A program made the translations under genes and the position numbers. Shown here one piece after another: positions 14,808-21,932 of a DNA stretch of 22,535 nucleotides. The DNA lies in contig JAEYRX010000001.1 of the NCBI GenBank assembly GCA_023435225.1, forward strand, positions 1 to 22,535. The letters are read 5' to 3'. The notes beneath the pieces are model-generated. The model worked only from the letters and a program-made list of their open reading frames with translations, ran no database searches and was not told the DNA's origin. Numbering within the stretch: the stretch's first letter is position 1; each line of letters opens with the position of its first letter. The DNA is from Bacillota bacterium (lineage in GTDB: Bacteria; Bacillota; UBA4882; UBA8346).

Positions 14808-16076
14808 ATGGCGGCACATGAAATACCTCTTTATATCTGTTTGCCTTTTGCGTTTTTACTATTATTAATTGCGGTAATGCCTTTAACTTTTTCACATTTT
14901 TGGGAAAAAAACCGCAATAAAGCCATTATTACCGCTATTGTTAGTCTACCGGTTTTTATTTTTTTAGTTTTAAATTCCCCTACTGAATTAGTACATACAT
15001 TTGAAGAATACATATCATTTATCGTCTTACTGGCATCACTGTTTATTATTTCCGGCGGAATATTAGTAACCGGCGACTTACGGGCAACTCCTAAAGTCAA
15101 TACTGCTTTTCTTCTAATAGGAGCGGTTATTGCCAATTTTATTGGAACGACCGGGGCTAGCATGCTGTTAATCAGACCGTTAATAAATACAATTAATGAG
15201 CGCAAACATATCTACCATATTCCGATTTTTTTTATTTTCATTGTTTCGAATATTGGCGGTAGTTTAACTCCTTTGGGAGATCCTCCTCTTTTCCTCGGTT
15301 ATCTACGAGGGGTACCATTTACATGGACATTACACCTGTTTCCAATGTGGTTGACTGCATTGACGATCTTATTGGGAATTTTTTATATTTGGGACTCATA
15401 TTGTTACCGGAAAGAGACTCCTCGCGATATCCAGAAAGATATTACCAAAAGAGTTCCGCTTAAGATCTCGGGAGGAATCAACTTACTATTTTTAATAGGT
15501 GTCATTATTCCGGTATTATTTCAAATACCGGCTCCGTACCGGGAATTGGTAATGGGCTTAATGACTATTCTTTCGCTAATCTTTACTAAAAAGGAACTAC
15601 GTAAAGACAATAAATTTACATTCTACCCAATTTCGGAAGTCGCGATTTTATTTGTAGGAATTTTTATTACAATGGTACCATTATTAGTGCTATTGGAGGA
15701 GAAAGGGGCATCCTTGGGGATCACCAAACCATGGCAGTATTTTTGGTTTACTGGACTATTAAGCTCGTTTCTTGATAATGCGCCTACTTATTTAACTTTT
15801 ACATCTTTAGCTGAAAGTGTAACCCGAAGTTTAGGGCACGGAGGTTTTCCAATTGTTCATGGAATAGGAGTCAGACAGGATTTGCTTTTAGCAATAAGTT
15901 GCGGAGCGGTTTTTATGGGAGCAAACACTTATATCGGAAATGGCCCCAATTTTATGGTTAAATCAATAGTTGAAGAACAAAAGATTAAAGTACCGCATTT
16001 TTTTGAATATATAATGTACTCAGGAATGATACTGTTGCCGATTTTTCTAATAATTACCTTGATTTTTTTCAGGTGA
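14808..16076 (+). CDS. NhaD/CitMHS-type sodium:proton antiporter or anion transporter
   Basis: This 422-residue membrane protein has about 11-12 helices. It matches the ion-transporter superfamily members annotated as sodium:proton antiporters or putative citrate transporters (CitMHS_2 type). Two pseudo-symmetric discontinuous-helix motifs are clear: SNIGGSLTPLGDPP (147-160) in the first half and SSFLDNAPTYLTF (319-331) in the second. IGTTGASMLLIRPL (112-125) precedes the first. Asp323 in the LDNAP motif is a candidate cation site. AAGGAG lies nine bases before the ATG. The preceding gene is a pyrophosphatase with Na+-pump residues, so coupling to sodium is plausible, but an organic anion substrate is not excluded. 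A strong terminator follows. Confidence 0.82.
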   Translation: MAAHEIPLYICLPFAFLLLLIAVMPLTFSHFWEKNRNKAIITAIVSLPVFIFLVLNSPTELVHTFEEYISFIVLLASLFIISGGILVTGDLRATPKVNTAFLLIGAVIANFIGTTGASMLLIRPLINTINERKHIYHIPIFFIFIVSNIGGSLTPLGDPPLFLGYLRGVPFTWTLHLFPMWLTALTILLGIFYIWDSYCYRKETPRDIQKDITKRVPLKISGGINLLFLIGVIIPVLFQIPAPYRELVMGLMTILSLIFTKKELRKDNKFTFYPISEVAILFVGIFITMVPLLVLLEEKGASLGITKPWQYFWFTGLLSSFLDNAPTYLTFTSLAESVTRSLGHGGFPIVHGIGVRQDLLLAISCGAVFMGANTYIGNGPNFMVKSIVEEQKIKVPHFFEYIMYSGMILLPIFLIITLIFFR

Positions 16077-16097
16077 ATTAGACAACAGGGTACAAGC

Positions 16098-16140
16098 AAT
16101 AGGCAACAGGGTTGAAATAAAGCCCTGTTGCCTATTTTTT
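16098..16140 (+). terminator. Terminator after the antiporter gene
   Basis: AATAGGCAACAGGG (16098-16111) is perfectly complementary to 16123-16136, with an 11-base loop and Ts to 16140. The GGCAACAGGG stem core occurs again, without its partner arm, at 20632-20641. Confidence 0.9.
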
Positions 16141-16225
16141 TATTTCAGCATGAATGGATTATTGTAGGCATATCATTATAGAGCGGTGTTAGTATTTGTT
16201 TACCGGTAATAATAAAAGGGGATAA

Positions 16226-17875
16226 TTGTTTTTAATGGGAACAAGGGATTCTATTATTAAAGGAACAGCGCTGCTAACCGGAGCCGGTTTAATTGTAAAA
16301 ATACTTGGAGCAGCTTACCGGATACCATTATCAAGGTTGATCGGCGCTGAAGGTATGGGATTGTATCAAATGGCTTATCCGGTTTATTTAATGTTTCTGT
16401 CGCTTTCCACTGCCGGCTTACCAATTGCAATTTCAAAAATAATTGCTGAGAATTTTTTATCGGAAGATAGGTATCGGATAAAACAGATATTTAGAGCGGC
16501 ATCAATACTCTTGTTTATACTGGGTTTAACAGGAACAATAGGAATGGTTCTGGCTGCTCCGTGGTTATCCCGGAAAATCGTAGCCGACCCCCGAGCGGTA
16601 TATGCAATGTGGGCGCTAGCGCCGGCTATTTTTTTTATGAGTATGATAGCGGCATTCCGAGGTTATTTTCAAGGACAACAAAGAATGGGACCAAGCGCCA
16701 TTTCCCAGATTTTTGAACAAATCGTCAGAGTAGGAGTTGCCTTAGTTTTAGTTGTTTTATTAATGAAATATGGGATTGAACATGCTGCTGCCGGAGCAGC
16801 CTTTGGCGCTACAGCCGGAGGTGCGGCGGGATTGATTTTTTTAATTTTTGTTTATTACCATTCCCGACAAGCAGATAAAATTACTAAAATAGAAGTATTG
16901 AAAAAGGAAGGAAGTCTGAAAGCAGGAACGGGATACAAAAAAATTGATTATCGGATTGGGAAGAAAAGAGAAAACCTGTTCTTGATTATGAAAAGATTGA
17001 TTAAATTTGCCTTACCGATATCACTGGCAGTTATTTTAATGCCTTTATTACAAATAATTGATTCGATAATTGTTCCAGCCAAATTGCAGAGTATTGGGTA
17101 TTCAGTTAAACAAGCCACCTCACTATTAGGAATTTTAGGAAACTCTTGGGCGGTAGTATATTTACCGTTGATTGTCACGGCGGCGATATCCTCAAATATG
17201 GTCCCCGCTATTGCAGCGGCAAAAGCCGGTAATTATAAAAAATTAGCTATTCAAAAGATTCAGGAAGGGTTAAGATTATCTTTTTTTTATTTAATGCCGG
17301 TCGCAGTTATGGTATTTATTTTTGGAAAATCAATATACCGCTTTATATACGGTACGATTGAAGTGGAGATTTTATCTTGGTTTGCTCCGGCAATATTATT
17401 TTTAGGGTTGGAACAGGTTACAGCCGGAATACTACAAGGCTTGGGGAAGCCTAATATTCCTTTAATTCATTTTACAATTGGCGCAATTATTAAAATCACT
17501 GTAACAATGATATCTACAGGTTTACCTGGGTTAAATCTGGCCGGCGCGGCATTGGGAACGGTTTGCGGCGCCGGAATTACGGCTTCACTAAATTTCCTAT
17601 ATATTAAAAGATTAAATAGAGTTAAAGTATCATCATTACCAGCTGCCTGTATTTCGGGAATAATATTATTGTTTGGAGGCTATTATTTAGTTCATCTCTT
17701 AAAAGTGGATTATTTTTTGGAAATGTTTTTAGTTAGTTTACTGGGTACCATATTCTATATCGGCTCTTTATGGTTGACAGGAGGAATTACCAATAAAGAT
17801 ATAGAAATGGTAAAAAAATATACAAGAGGGATTTTCGTAATTAAAAAGATTCATCACTCAAGCACAATATATTAG
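16226..17875 (+). CDS. YabM/SpoVB-type polysaccharide or lipid II flippase family protein
   Basis: This 549-residue protein with about 14 membrane helices belongs to the MOP exporter superfamily (Polysacc_synt / MurJ-SpoVB type). The N-terminus (DSIIKGTALLTGAGLIVKILGAAYRIPLSRLIGAEGMGLYQ) is typical for SpoVB and YabM. A charged cytoplasmic loop of about 40 residues near 219-260 separates the two halves. These proteins flip lipid-linked cell-wall or spore-cortex precursors. In B. subtilis yabM sits next to yabN (mazG), yabO, yabP and yabQ; here the same neighbours follow, so a YabM identity is favoured over SpoVB. AAGG lies five bases before the TTG at 16226; the ATG at 16235 is an alternative that matches the usual family start. 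A hairpin overlaps its stop codon. Confidence 0.88.
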   Translation: MFLMGTRDSIIKGTALLTGAGLIVKILGAAYRIPLSRLIGAEGMGLYQMAYPVYLMFLSLSTAGLPIAISKIIAENFLSEDRYRIKQIFRAASILLFILGLTGTIGMVLAAPWLSRKIVADPRAVYAMWALAPAIFFMSMIAAFRGYFQGQQRMGPSAISQIFEQIVRVGVALVLVVLLMKYGIEHAAAGAAFGATAGGAAGLIFLIFVYYHSRQADKITKIEVLKKEGSLKAGTGYKKIDYRIGKKRENLFLIMKRLIKFALPISLAVILMPLLQIIDSIIVPAKLQSIGYSVKQATSLLGILGNSWAVVYLPLIVTAAISSNMVPAIAAAKAGNYKKLAIQKIQEGLRLSFFYLMPVAVMVFIFGKSIYRFIYGTIEVEILSWFAPAILFLGLEQVTAGILQGLGKPNIPLIHFTIGAIIKITVTMISTGLPGLNLAGAALGTVCGAGITASLNFLYIKRLNRVKVSSLPAACISGIILLFGGYYLVHLLKVDYFLEMFLVSLLGTIFYIGSLWLTGGITNKDIEMVKKYTRGIFVIKKIHHSSTIY

Positions 17876-17899
17876 GTTAATCACTATATATTGTACTTG
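17859..17899 (+). terminator. Hairpin overlapping the end of the yabM-like gene
   Basis: CAAGCACAATATAT (17859-17872) pairs with ATATATTGTACTTG (17886-17899) with one mismatch. The stop codon TAG lies at the start of the 13-base loop. A moderately T-rich stretch follows. It may be a weak terminator or stabilise the transcript end before mazG. Confidence 0.45.
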
Positions 17900-17962
17900 T
17901 ATCCTTTATTAAAGTAATTATGAAATTCTCTTAATATCAAAACCTTAGAGGGAGAGCAAATA

Positions 17963-18775
17963 ATGGTTATGGAAACTTCTTTGAAAATAGGGAAAAACTT
18001 GGACCGGCTGGTTGAGATAATGGCTATTCTTAGAAGTGACAAAGGCTGCCCTTGGGATAAGGAACAGACGCATCAGTCCCTCAAGCCTTATGCAATTGAA
18101 GAAACATATGAAGTTCTGGAAGCTATTGATTCCGGAAAAGTGGACAAGCTGAAGGAAGAATTGGGGGATTTGTTGTTACAAGTAGTTTTTCATGCCCAAT
18201 TGGCTACGGAAGAAAAAAAATTTACTATTGATGACGTAATCGATGCTATCTCTGATAAATTAATCAGGCGCCATCCCCACGTTTTTGGTGAAACCAAAGT
18301 AGCCGGAGTAGCCGGGGTGCTTGAAAATTGGGAAAAGATAAAAAAAACCGAAAAGCTTAATGAAAGAAAATCGGCTATTGATGGAGTACCGAAAGACTTA
18401 CCCGCCTTAATGAAAGCTGAAAAAATACAAAACAAAGCTGCTAAAGTCGGATTTGACTGGGGGAATCTTGAAGGGCCATTAAATAAAGCCAAGGAAGAAT
18501 TTGGAGAGTTCGAAGAGGTATTGCAGGTAGCAAAGCTACCAGCTAAAGACACCCCGGAATGGGACCGTTTGGAAGATGAATTTGGTGATATTTTGTTTTC
18601 CTTGGTAAATGTAAGCCGATTTTTGAATATCAACCCTGAATTGGCACTGCGAAGGACTATTGATAAATTTGAATACCGGTTCCGCTATATGGAAGAAGCC
18701 GCCGCCAAAAACGGACAAAAACTTATAGAAATGACTTTGGTAGAGATGGATAAGTTGTGGGAAGAAGCTAAATAA
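17963..18775 (+). CDS. mazG: MazG nucleoside triphosphate pyrophosphohydrolase
   Basis: This 270-residue cytoplasmic enzyme has two MazG domains and hydrolyses NTPs and dNTPs to monophosphate and pyrophosphate; it is usually seen as a house-cleaning enzyme. The first domain starts with GCPWDKEQTHQSL (28-40) and carries the Mg2+-binding EETYE (46-50) and EELGD (65-69). The second has FDWGN, KEEFGEFEE and EDEFGD. Length and layout match the 263-residue E. coli MazG. In B. subtilis the homologue YabN carries an extra N-terminal tetrapyrrole-methylase-like domain; that domain is absent here. GGGAG lies about eight bases before the ATG; a second in-frame ATG at 17969 is possible. It lies between the yabM-like flippase and a spoIID-like gene, in the yab sporulation neighbourhood. 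Confidence 0.93.
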   Translation: MVMETSLKIGKNLDRLVEIMAILRSDKGCPWDKEQTHQSLKPYAIEETYEVLEAIDSGKVDKLKEELGDLLLQVVFHAQLATEEKKFTIDDVIDAISDKLIRRHPHVFGETKVAGVAGVLENWEKIKKTEKLNERKSAIDGVPKDLPALMKAEKIQNKAAKVGFDWGNLEGPLNKAKEEFGEFEEVLQVAKLPAKDTPEWDRLEDEFGDILFSLVNVSRFLNINPELALRRTIDKFEYRFRYMEEAAAKNGQKLIEMTLVEMDKLWEEAK

Positions 18776-18874
18776 GAGGGCTTATCAAAAAAATTGACGC
18801 TCTTTACGCTTCGGAAAATTTAAGAGCGACATACAGAGAATAAAAACAGTTAAATAAGAGATGCTAGCAGTGTA

Positions 18875-18908
18875 ATAAGTTGAATTAAATTCAGTGTATT
18901 CAACTTAT
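18875..18908. repeat. Inverted repeat upstream of the spoIID-like gene
   Basis: ATAAGTTGAA (18875-18884) and TTCAACTTAT (18899-18908) are perfect inverted repeats around a 14-base loop, 29 bases before the start codon. AAGTTGAATTAAATT here resembles AAGTTGAACTAAATT in the repeat arm at 11894-11908. It may be another member of that palindromic family or an operator. Confidence 0.5.
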
Positions 18909-18937
18909 AAAGTAAGAATTTGCTGGAAGGTGAAATG

Positions 18938-19900
18938 ATGAGTAAAAGAATGCACTGGCTGGTTTCTTTTCTTCTTTTAGCTGTTTTATTTGTTGCCGGT
19001 TGTCCGGGTAAAGAAGGCGCGTTATTTAAAAATATGGTGACCCGGTTTGGAAAACCTCCCACAATTACGGTTTTTATTAAGGAAACCGGCGAAAAAAAGC
19101 GTATGGATATTGAAGAATATCTATTGGGAGTAGTCGCCGGCGAAATGAAACCCGGATGGCCAATGAACGCTTATGCTGCTCAAGCCATTATTGCCCGGAC
19201 ATTTACAATGGAATTTTTAGCCAGAGGTGGCACCCGCAAGTTACATGGGACCGATATTTCCACCGATGAAAAAGAGGCACAAGCCTACAATGCCGCTAAT
19301 GTAACTCCGGCAATCAGAAAAGCGGTGTCGATGACCAAAGGATTGGTTCTTACCTACAAAGAAAGATATATTAAAGGATGGTATTCGGCTAGCTGCGGCG
19401 GGATTACTGATTATGCAAATGAGGGATTGGCTTATAAAGGACCGGAGCCTCCATATATCAGTTCGGTAAAATGCCCGGAAGTAAAATACATACCTAAAGA
19501 CGAATTGTTTTGGCAGGCGACCTTAAGCAGCGCTGAAATCAATTCGGCTCTAGAGAAAATGAATCAGAAAAACATCGGCGAAGTAAAGAAGATGGAGATA
19601 ATTAAGCGTAATAATAAGACTCAACGAGCTGTTAAAGTAAAATTTATTGGAAGTAATGGTTCGGCTGAAGTTAAAAGTGGAGATTTTAGAGTAAATGTTG
19701 GTCCGGAAAAGATGCGTTCGATATGGATCTCCAATGATATTAGCAATAAACCGGGAGCAATAGGGCTTAAAGGCCGTGGTTTTGGGCATGGTGTTGGGTT
19801 ATGCCAATGGGGAGCTTATACTTTGGCTAAGCAAAATAAAACTCCCAAAGCTATTGTTAAGCATTATTATCCAAAAGCGCATTTATCGAAGATTTGGTAG
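18938..19900 (+). CDS. SpoIID/LytB-domain lipoprotein, peptidoglycan lytic enzyme
   Basis: This 320-residue protein has a lipoprotein signal peptide with lipobox VAGC (Cys22), so it should be lipid-anchored outside the membrane. The SpoIID domain starts near residue 44 and includes EEYLLGVVAGEM (59-70); Glu69 corresponds to the catalytic Glu of SpoIID, which cleaves glycan strands lacking stem peptides. YSASCGGIT and the C-terminal GRGFGHGVGLCQWGA are further family motifs. Classical SpoIID has a membrane anchor and acts with SpoIIP during engulfment; the lipoprotein form and position beside yabP/yabQ suggest a paralogue in sporulation or germination rather than SpoIID itself. I chose ATG 18938 because AAGGTG lies five bases upstream; the ATG at 18935 is too close, and the TTG at 18920 precedes the site. 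Confidence 0.88.
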   Translation: MSKRMHWLVSFLLLAVLFVAGCPGKEGALFKNMVTRFGKPPTITVFIKETGEKKRMDIEEYLLGVVAGEMKPGWPMNAYAAQAIIARTFTMEFLARGGTRKLHGTDISTDEKEAQAYNAANVTPAIRKAVSMTKGLVLTYKERYIKGWYSASCGGITDYANEGLAYKGPEPPYISSVKCPEVKYIPKDELFWQATLSSAEINSALEKMNQKNIGEVKKMEIIKRNNKTQRAVKVKFIGSNGSAEVKSGDFRVNVGPEKMRSIWISNDISNKPGAIGLKGRGFGHGVGLCQWGAYTLAKQNKTPKAIVKHYYPKAHLSKIW

Positions 19901-19929
19901 GCAATAGATATAAGAAGTTTGGACTAACT

Positions 19930-20116
19930 ACGACCCCTTGCCCCTGTATAGGGGAAACCACCATTCATAGAAGCCTAAAATTCTATCAGCCAGGGGGTGT
20001 TTTGCTGGCCGAAAAAATTCTCCTGTCCTATTCACTGCGAAGGATGGTGGTTATCCCTTTCCAGGGACCCAGGGACAAAGGGTCTGATTTTAGGCCTAAA
20101 TTATGATCCCTTGCTC
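19930..20116. repeat. Palindromic repeat family 3, long copy
   Basis: The left end (19932-19973) carries CCCCTTGCCCCT, a CCCCT/AGGGG hairpin and GGGGAAACCACCATTC. The right end (20040-20085) is its imperfect reverse complement, with AGGATGGTGGTTATCCC and AGGGACAAAGGGTC. AGCCTAAAAT (19973-19982) and ATTTTAGGCC also mirror each other. The centre has a GCCAG/CTGGC hairpin. TGATCCCTTGC at 20104 resembles the start of a further copy seen at 22333. It encodes no credible protein and looks MITE-like. Confidence 0.65.
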
Positions 20117-20202
20117 CAGCAGTAATCCACACTTATGGTTTGCCATTTTTTAACAGAGAAGTCTAAAAAACTACTTTTCGATGGACTATAATATAATTGG
20201 GT

Positions 20203-20232
20203 AAAAAAGAGTTGGAAACCAACTCTTTTTTT
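20203..20232 (+). terminator. Terminator upstream of yabP
   Basis: AAAAAAGAGTTGG (20203-20215) is perfectly complementary to CCAACTCTTTTTT (20219-20231) with a 3-base loop and seven Ts. It would end transcripts from the spoIID-like gene. Confidence 0.88.
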
Positions 20233-20324
20233 ATCTTTTTAAGCATTGGCATAACATTTAACAAGCGGGAATATTTTATAAAGATATTATTATTCAGCTT
20301 ATTTGAACAGGAGGGTAAATGTTA

Positions 20325-20612
20325 ATGGAAGAGAAGAAAAAGGGGGCCGATCTGTTACACCAATTAACGTTATCAAACCGGGGGCAGTTAGTAGTGGACG
20401 GTGTTTTGAATCTTGGTTGTTATGACCAAGAACAAGTCATTTTGGAAACCAGTTCCGGTGTTTTGGAGGTAAAGGGAGATAAACTGCATATCCAGCAACT
20501 GAATTTGGATCAAGGAAAAGTAATGATAGATGGCGAGGTTTATTCGTTGGTATATTCGGATCAAGATATTTTTAAAAAAGGAAAGGGATTTTTTGGGCGG
20601 CTGATAAAATAA
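20325..20612 (+). CDS. yabP: YabP, sporulation protein
   Basis: This 95-residue protein matches the YabP/YqfC family in full. Key patterns are HQLTLSNRGQLVVDGVLNLGCYDQEQVILETSSG and LHIQQLNLDQGKVMIDGEVYSLVYS. The family is small, beta-strand-rich and restricted to spore formers. In B. subtilis yabP is expressed in the mother cell and lies directly before yabQ. I chose ATG 20325, which gives the usual MEE start and leaves ten bases after AGGAGG; the in-frame ATG at 20319 is only three or four bases from that site. In this window yabP and yabQ are separated by a lytic transglycosylase gene and repeats. Confidence 0.9.
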   Translation: MEEKKKGADLLHQLTLSNRGQLVVDGVLNLGCYDQEQVILETSSGVLEVKGDKLHIQQLNLDQGKVMIDGEVYSLVYSDQDIFKKGKGFFGRLIK

Positions 20613-20781
20613 ATTCTGGGACAGTTTACAGGCAACAGGGAACAGTTAAGTAACAGATTATATTAAATATGAGTTTTTTTATAACAACTTATTTTCAAGA
20701 GAGAATGTCCGATTATTTGGCAGGATATTGGCTAGTTACACCGAAGTAAATTATTTATTTCATACCGTCCGAGGTGTAATT

Positions 20782-21648
20782 ATGCCCTTAGGTACTTCTT
20801 TACAGGAGACCAGAAGAAGAAGAAAAAAAAAGCCGATAGCGATTGGGCGTTGGTTAATGATTGCATTGAGGTTCTTACTCAGCCCTTTAGTGTTGGTTGC
20901 CGATTCATTTAGGCGGAAAGGACCATTGGATAAGACCTGGCTTTTTTCCTTTTTTTTATTTAATACGGTTATTCTTAGTTTAGCAGGCATTGGAATCCTG
21001 GTTACCGAAGGACCGATAGTGAAAACGATGAAAATGATGACGGCTATAACGGAAAATAACGAAATTCTTTCCGGCGACTTACAACCGATTATCCGGATGA
21101 TTAATAATGCCGCCATGAAAAATAAAGTCGATCCAAACTTGATTTTTGCCATCGCCAAATCGGAGAGTAACTTTAGAGCTACTGCCGTCTCCCGTAAAGG
21201 CGCCCGTGGAATAATGCAAATAATGCCGGAAGTATGGCTGGAATACCGGGAGGATTCACCGTGCTCCGGACGACATAGCAATAATATTATTTGCCATACC
21301 GGTGAATGTATCTTTTCTCCGGAAGCCAATATCCGGGTGGGGACAAAATATTTTAAAGAATTATTGGATAAGTACCAAGGCCGGGTTGATTTGGCGCTGG
21401 AAGCTTACAATGCCGGTATTTCAAATGTTAGACCCGGTAAAACTCCAAAGTTCAGCGAAACTAGAAGATATGTCAAAAAAACCTTGAGTTTTTGGCAGGA
21501 ATTACGCCGGGAGTCTATCGCGCGGCAGCTGGAGCTATCTCTATATTTGCAACAAAGTTTGAAATATTTGTTTGGCGCCTCCTTCATTTGTTGGTTGATT
21601 TTATTTTGGTGGGCTCACCGGAAACTATTTGATAATGTTAAGAAATAA
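20782..21648 (+). CDS. Membrane-anchored lytic transglycosylase (SLT domain)
   Basis: This 288-residue protein has a very basic N-terminus (RRRRKKK, 11-17), a hydrophobic segment at about 23-41, a stronger membrane helix at 52-75, a Slt-type domain at about 98-235, and a C-terminal helix at 263-279. The catalytic Glu is Glu128 in IAKSESNF; GIMQIMP (143-149) and EAYNAG (207-212) are the other hallmark motifs of family 1 lytic transglycosylases, which cleave the glycan strand and leave anhydro-MurNAc. An insert after GIMQIMP contains Cys161, Cys171 and Cys176, which is unusual. I chose ATG 20782 because GAGGTG lies five bases upstream. The setting among yabP, yabQ and a SpoIID-like gene suggests a role in spore or sporangium wall remodelling. 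Confidence 0.88.
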   Translation: MPLGTSLQETRRRRKKKPIAIGRWLMIALRFLLSPLVLVADSFRRKGPLDKTWLFSFFLFNTVILSLAGIGILVTEGPIVKTMKMMTAITENNEILSGDLQPIIRMINNAAMKNKVDPNLIFAIAKSESNFRATAVSRKGARGIMQIMPEVWLEYREDSPCSGRHSNNIICHTGECIFSPEANIRVGTKYFKELLDKYQGRVDLALEAYNAGISNVRPGKTPKFSETRRYVKKTLSFWQELRRESIARQLELSLYLQQSLKYLFGASFICWLILFWWAHRKLFDNVKK

Positions 21649-21651
21649 AAT

Positions 21652-21838
21652 ATAAAATGAAGAAAATTCTGTTCTAAAGTTTCACCTCCCTAAGGAAGCG
21701 CTGATTAATTGAATAAGTGACGATTTTGTGCTTCGCAAAATGCCTAATGCCGCATATTTGCTCGCACAAAATCGGATTAATCAGCGCTTCCCTAATACCG
21801 GATGTGAATTAAAAGTTAAGGTATTTTCTTCATTTTAT
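21652..21838. repeat. Palindromic element interrupted by the 98-bp element
   Basis: ATAAAATGAAGAAAAT (21652-21667) and ATTTTCTTCATTTTAT (21823-21838) are perfect 16-bp outer inverted repeats. Inside them, TTTCACCTCCC (about 21680-21690) and GGATGTGAA (about 21800-21808) face each other, and the 98-bp element fills the centre. Read on the minus strand and without the insert, it aligns with the uninterrupted element at 2977-3054. Confidence 0.65.
21694..21791. repeat. 98-bp palindromic element, copy 2
   Basis: Reverse-complement copy of 4852-4949 (95 of 98 bases). Terminal 16-bp inverted repeats lie at 21694-21709 and 21776-21791, and inner 11-bp arms (CGATTTTGTGC and its complement) at 21721-21731 and 21764-21774. 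CTAA flanks both ends on this strand, corresponding to TTAG beside copy 1. Confidence 0.85.
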
Positions 21839-21846
21839 AATTGAGG

Positions 21847-21883
21847 AAATATATTGAATTCTAAAGATTAATTCAATATATTT
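21847..21883 (+). terminator. AT-rich hairpin upstream of yabQ
   Basis: AAATATATTGAATT (21847-21860) is perfectly complementary to 21870-21883 with a 9-base loop, followed by TGTTTTAG. It may terminate transcription from upstream or form part of the yabQ leader structure. Confidence 0.5.
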
Positions 21884-21890
21884 GTTTTAG

Positions 21891-21928
21891 AAATACCTCC
21901 AAAAGCATATTTTGATTTGGAGGTATTT
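21891..21928 (+). promoter_or_regulatory. Hairpin burying the yabQ ribosome binding site
   Basis: AAATACCTCCAAA (21891-21903) is perfectly complementary to TTTGGAGGTATTT (21916-21928). The 3' arm contains the GGAGG ribosome binding site of yabQ, and the 5' arm contains the matching anti-site CCTCC. Since the 3' arm runs into TTTTT (21926-21930), the same hairpin also resembles an intrinsic terminator. Either way it should restrict yabQ expression from upstream transcripts. Confidence 0.7.
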
Positions 21929-21932
21929 TTAG

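Larger units (their letters stand above)
19901..20324. other. 424-base intergenic region between spoIID-like gene and yabP
   Basis: The first half is filled by a palindromic repeat (19930-20116), the second half by a terminator hairpin (20203-20232) and an AT-rich leader for yabP. TTGGCA near 20248 and AATATT near 20271 could be a weak yabP promoter. No sigma-E consensus is convincing. Confidence 0.45.

Noticed and set aside
14831..15205. 124-codon minus-strand open frame
   Set aside because: It is antisense to the antiporter gene and shows no family pattern or ribosome binding site.
18190..18633. 147-codon minus-strand open frame
   Set aside because: It is a shadow of mazG, rich in Ser/Phe as expected for the antisense of a Glu/Lys-rich gene.
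18830..18837. CATACAGA resembling a sigma-E -10 box upstream of the spoIID-like gene
   Set aside because: No ATA-type -35 lies 13-15 bases upstream, so the match is probably chance.
19894..20106. Open frame of 70 codons after the spoIID-like gene
   Set aside because: It lies inside the palindromic repeat, has no ribosome binding site of its own, and its residues follow the inverted-repeat DNA rather than a protein pattern.
20187..20192. TATAAT just before the terminator upstream of yabP
   Set aside because: No -35 is present and the RNA would terminate almost at once.
20760..21329. 189-codon minus-strand open frame
   Set aside because: It is antisense to the lytic transglycosylase gene, which has clear family motifs and a good ribosome binding site.
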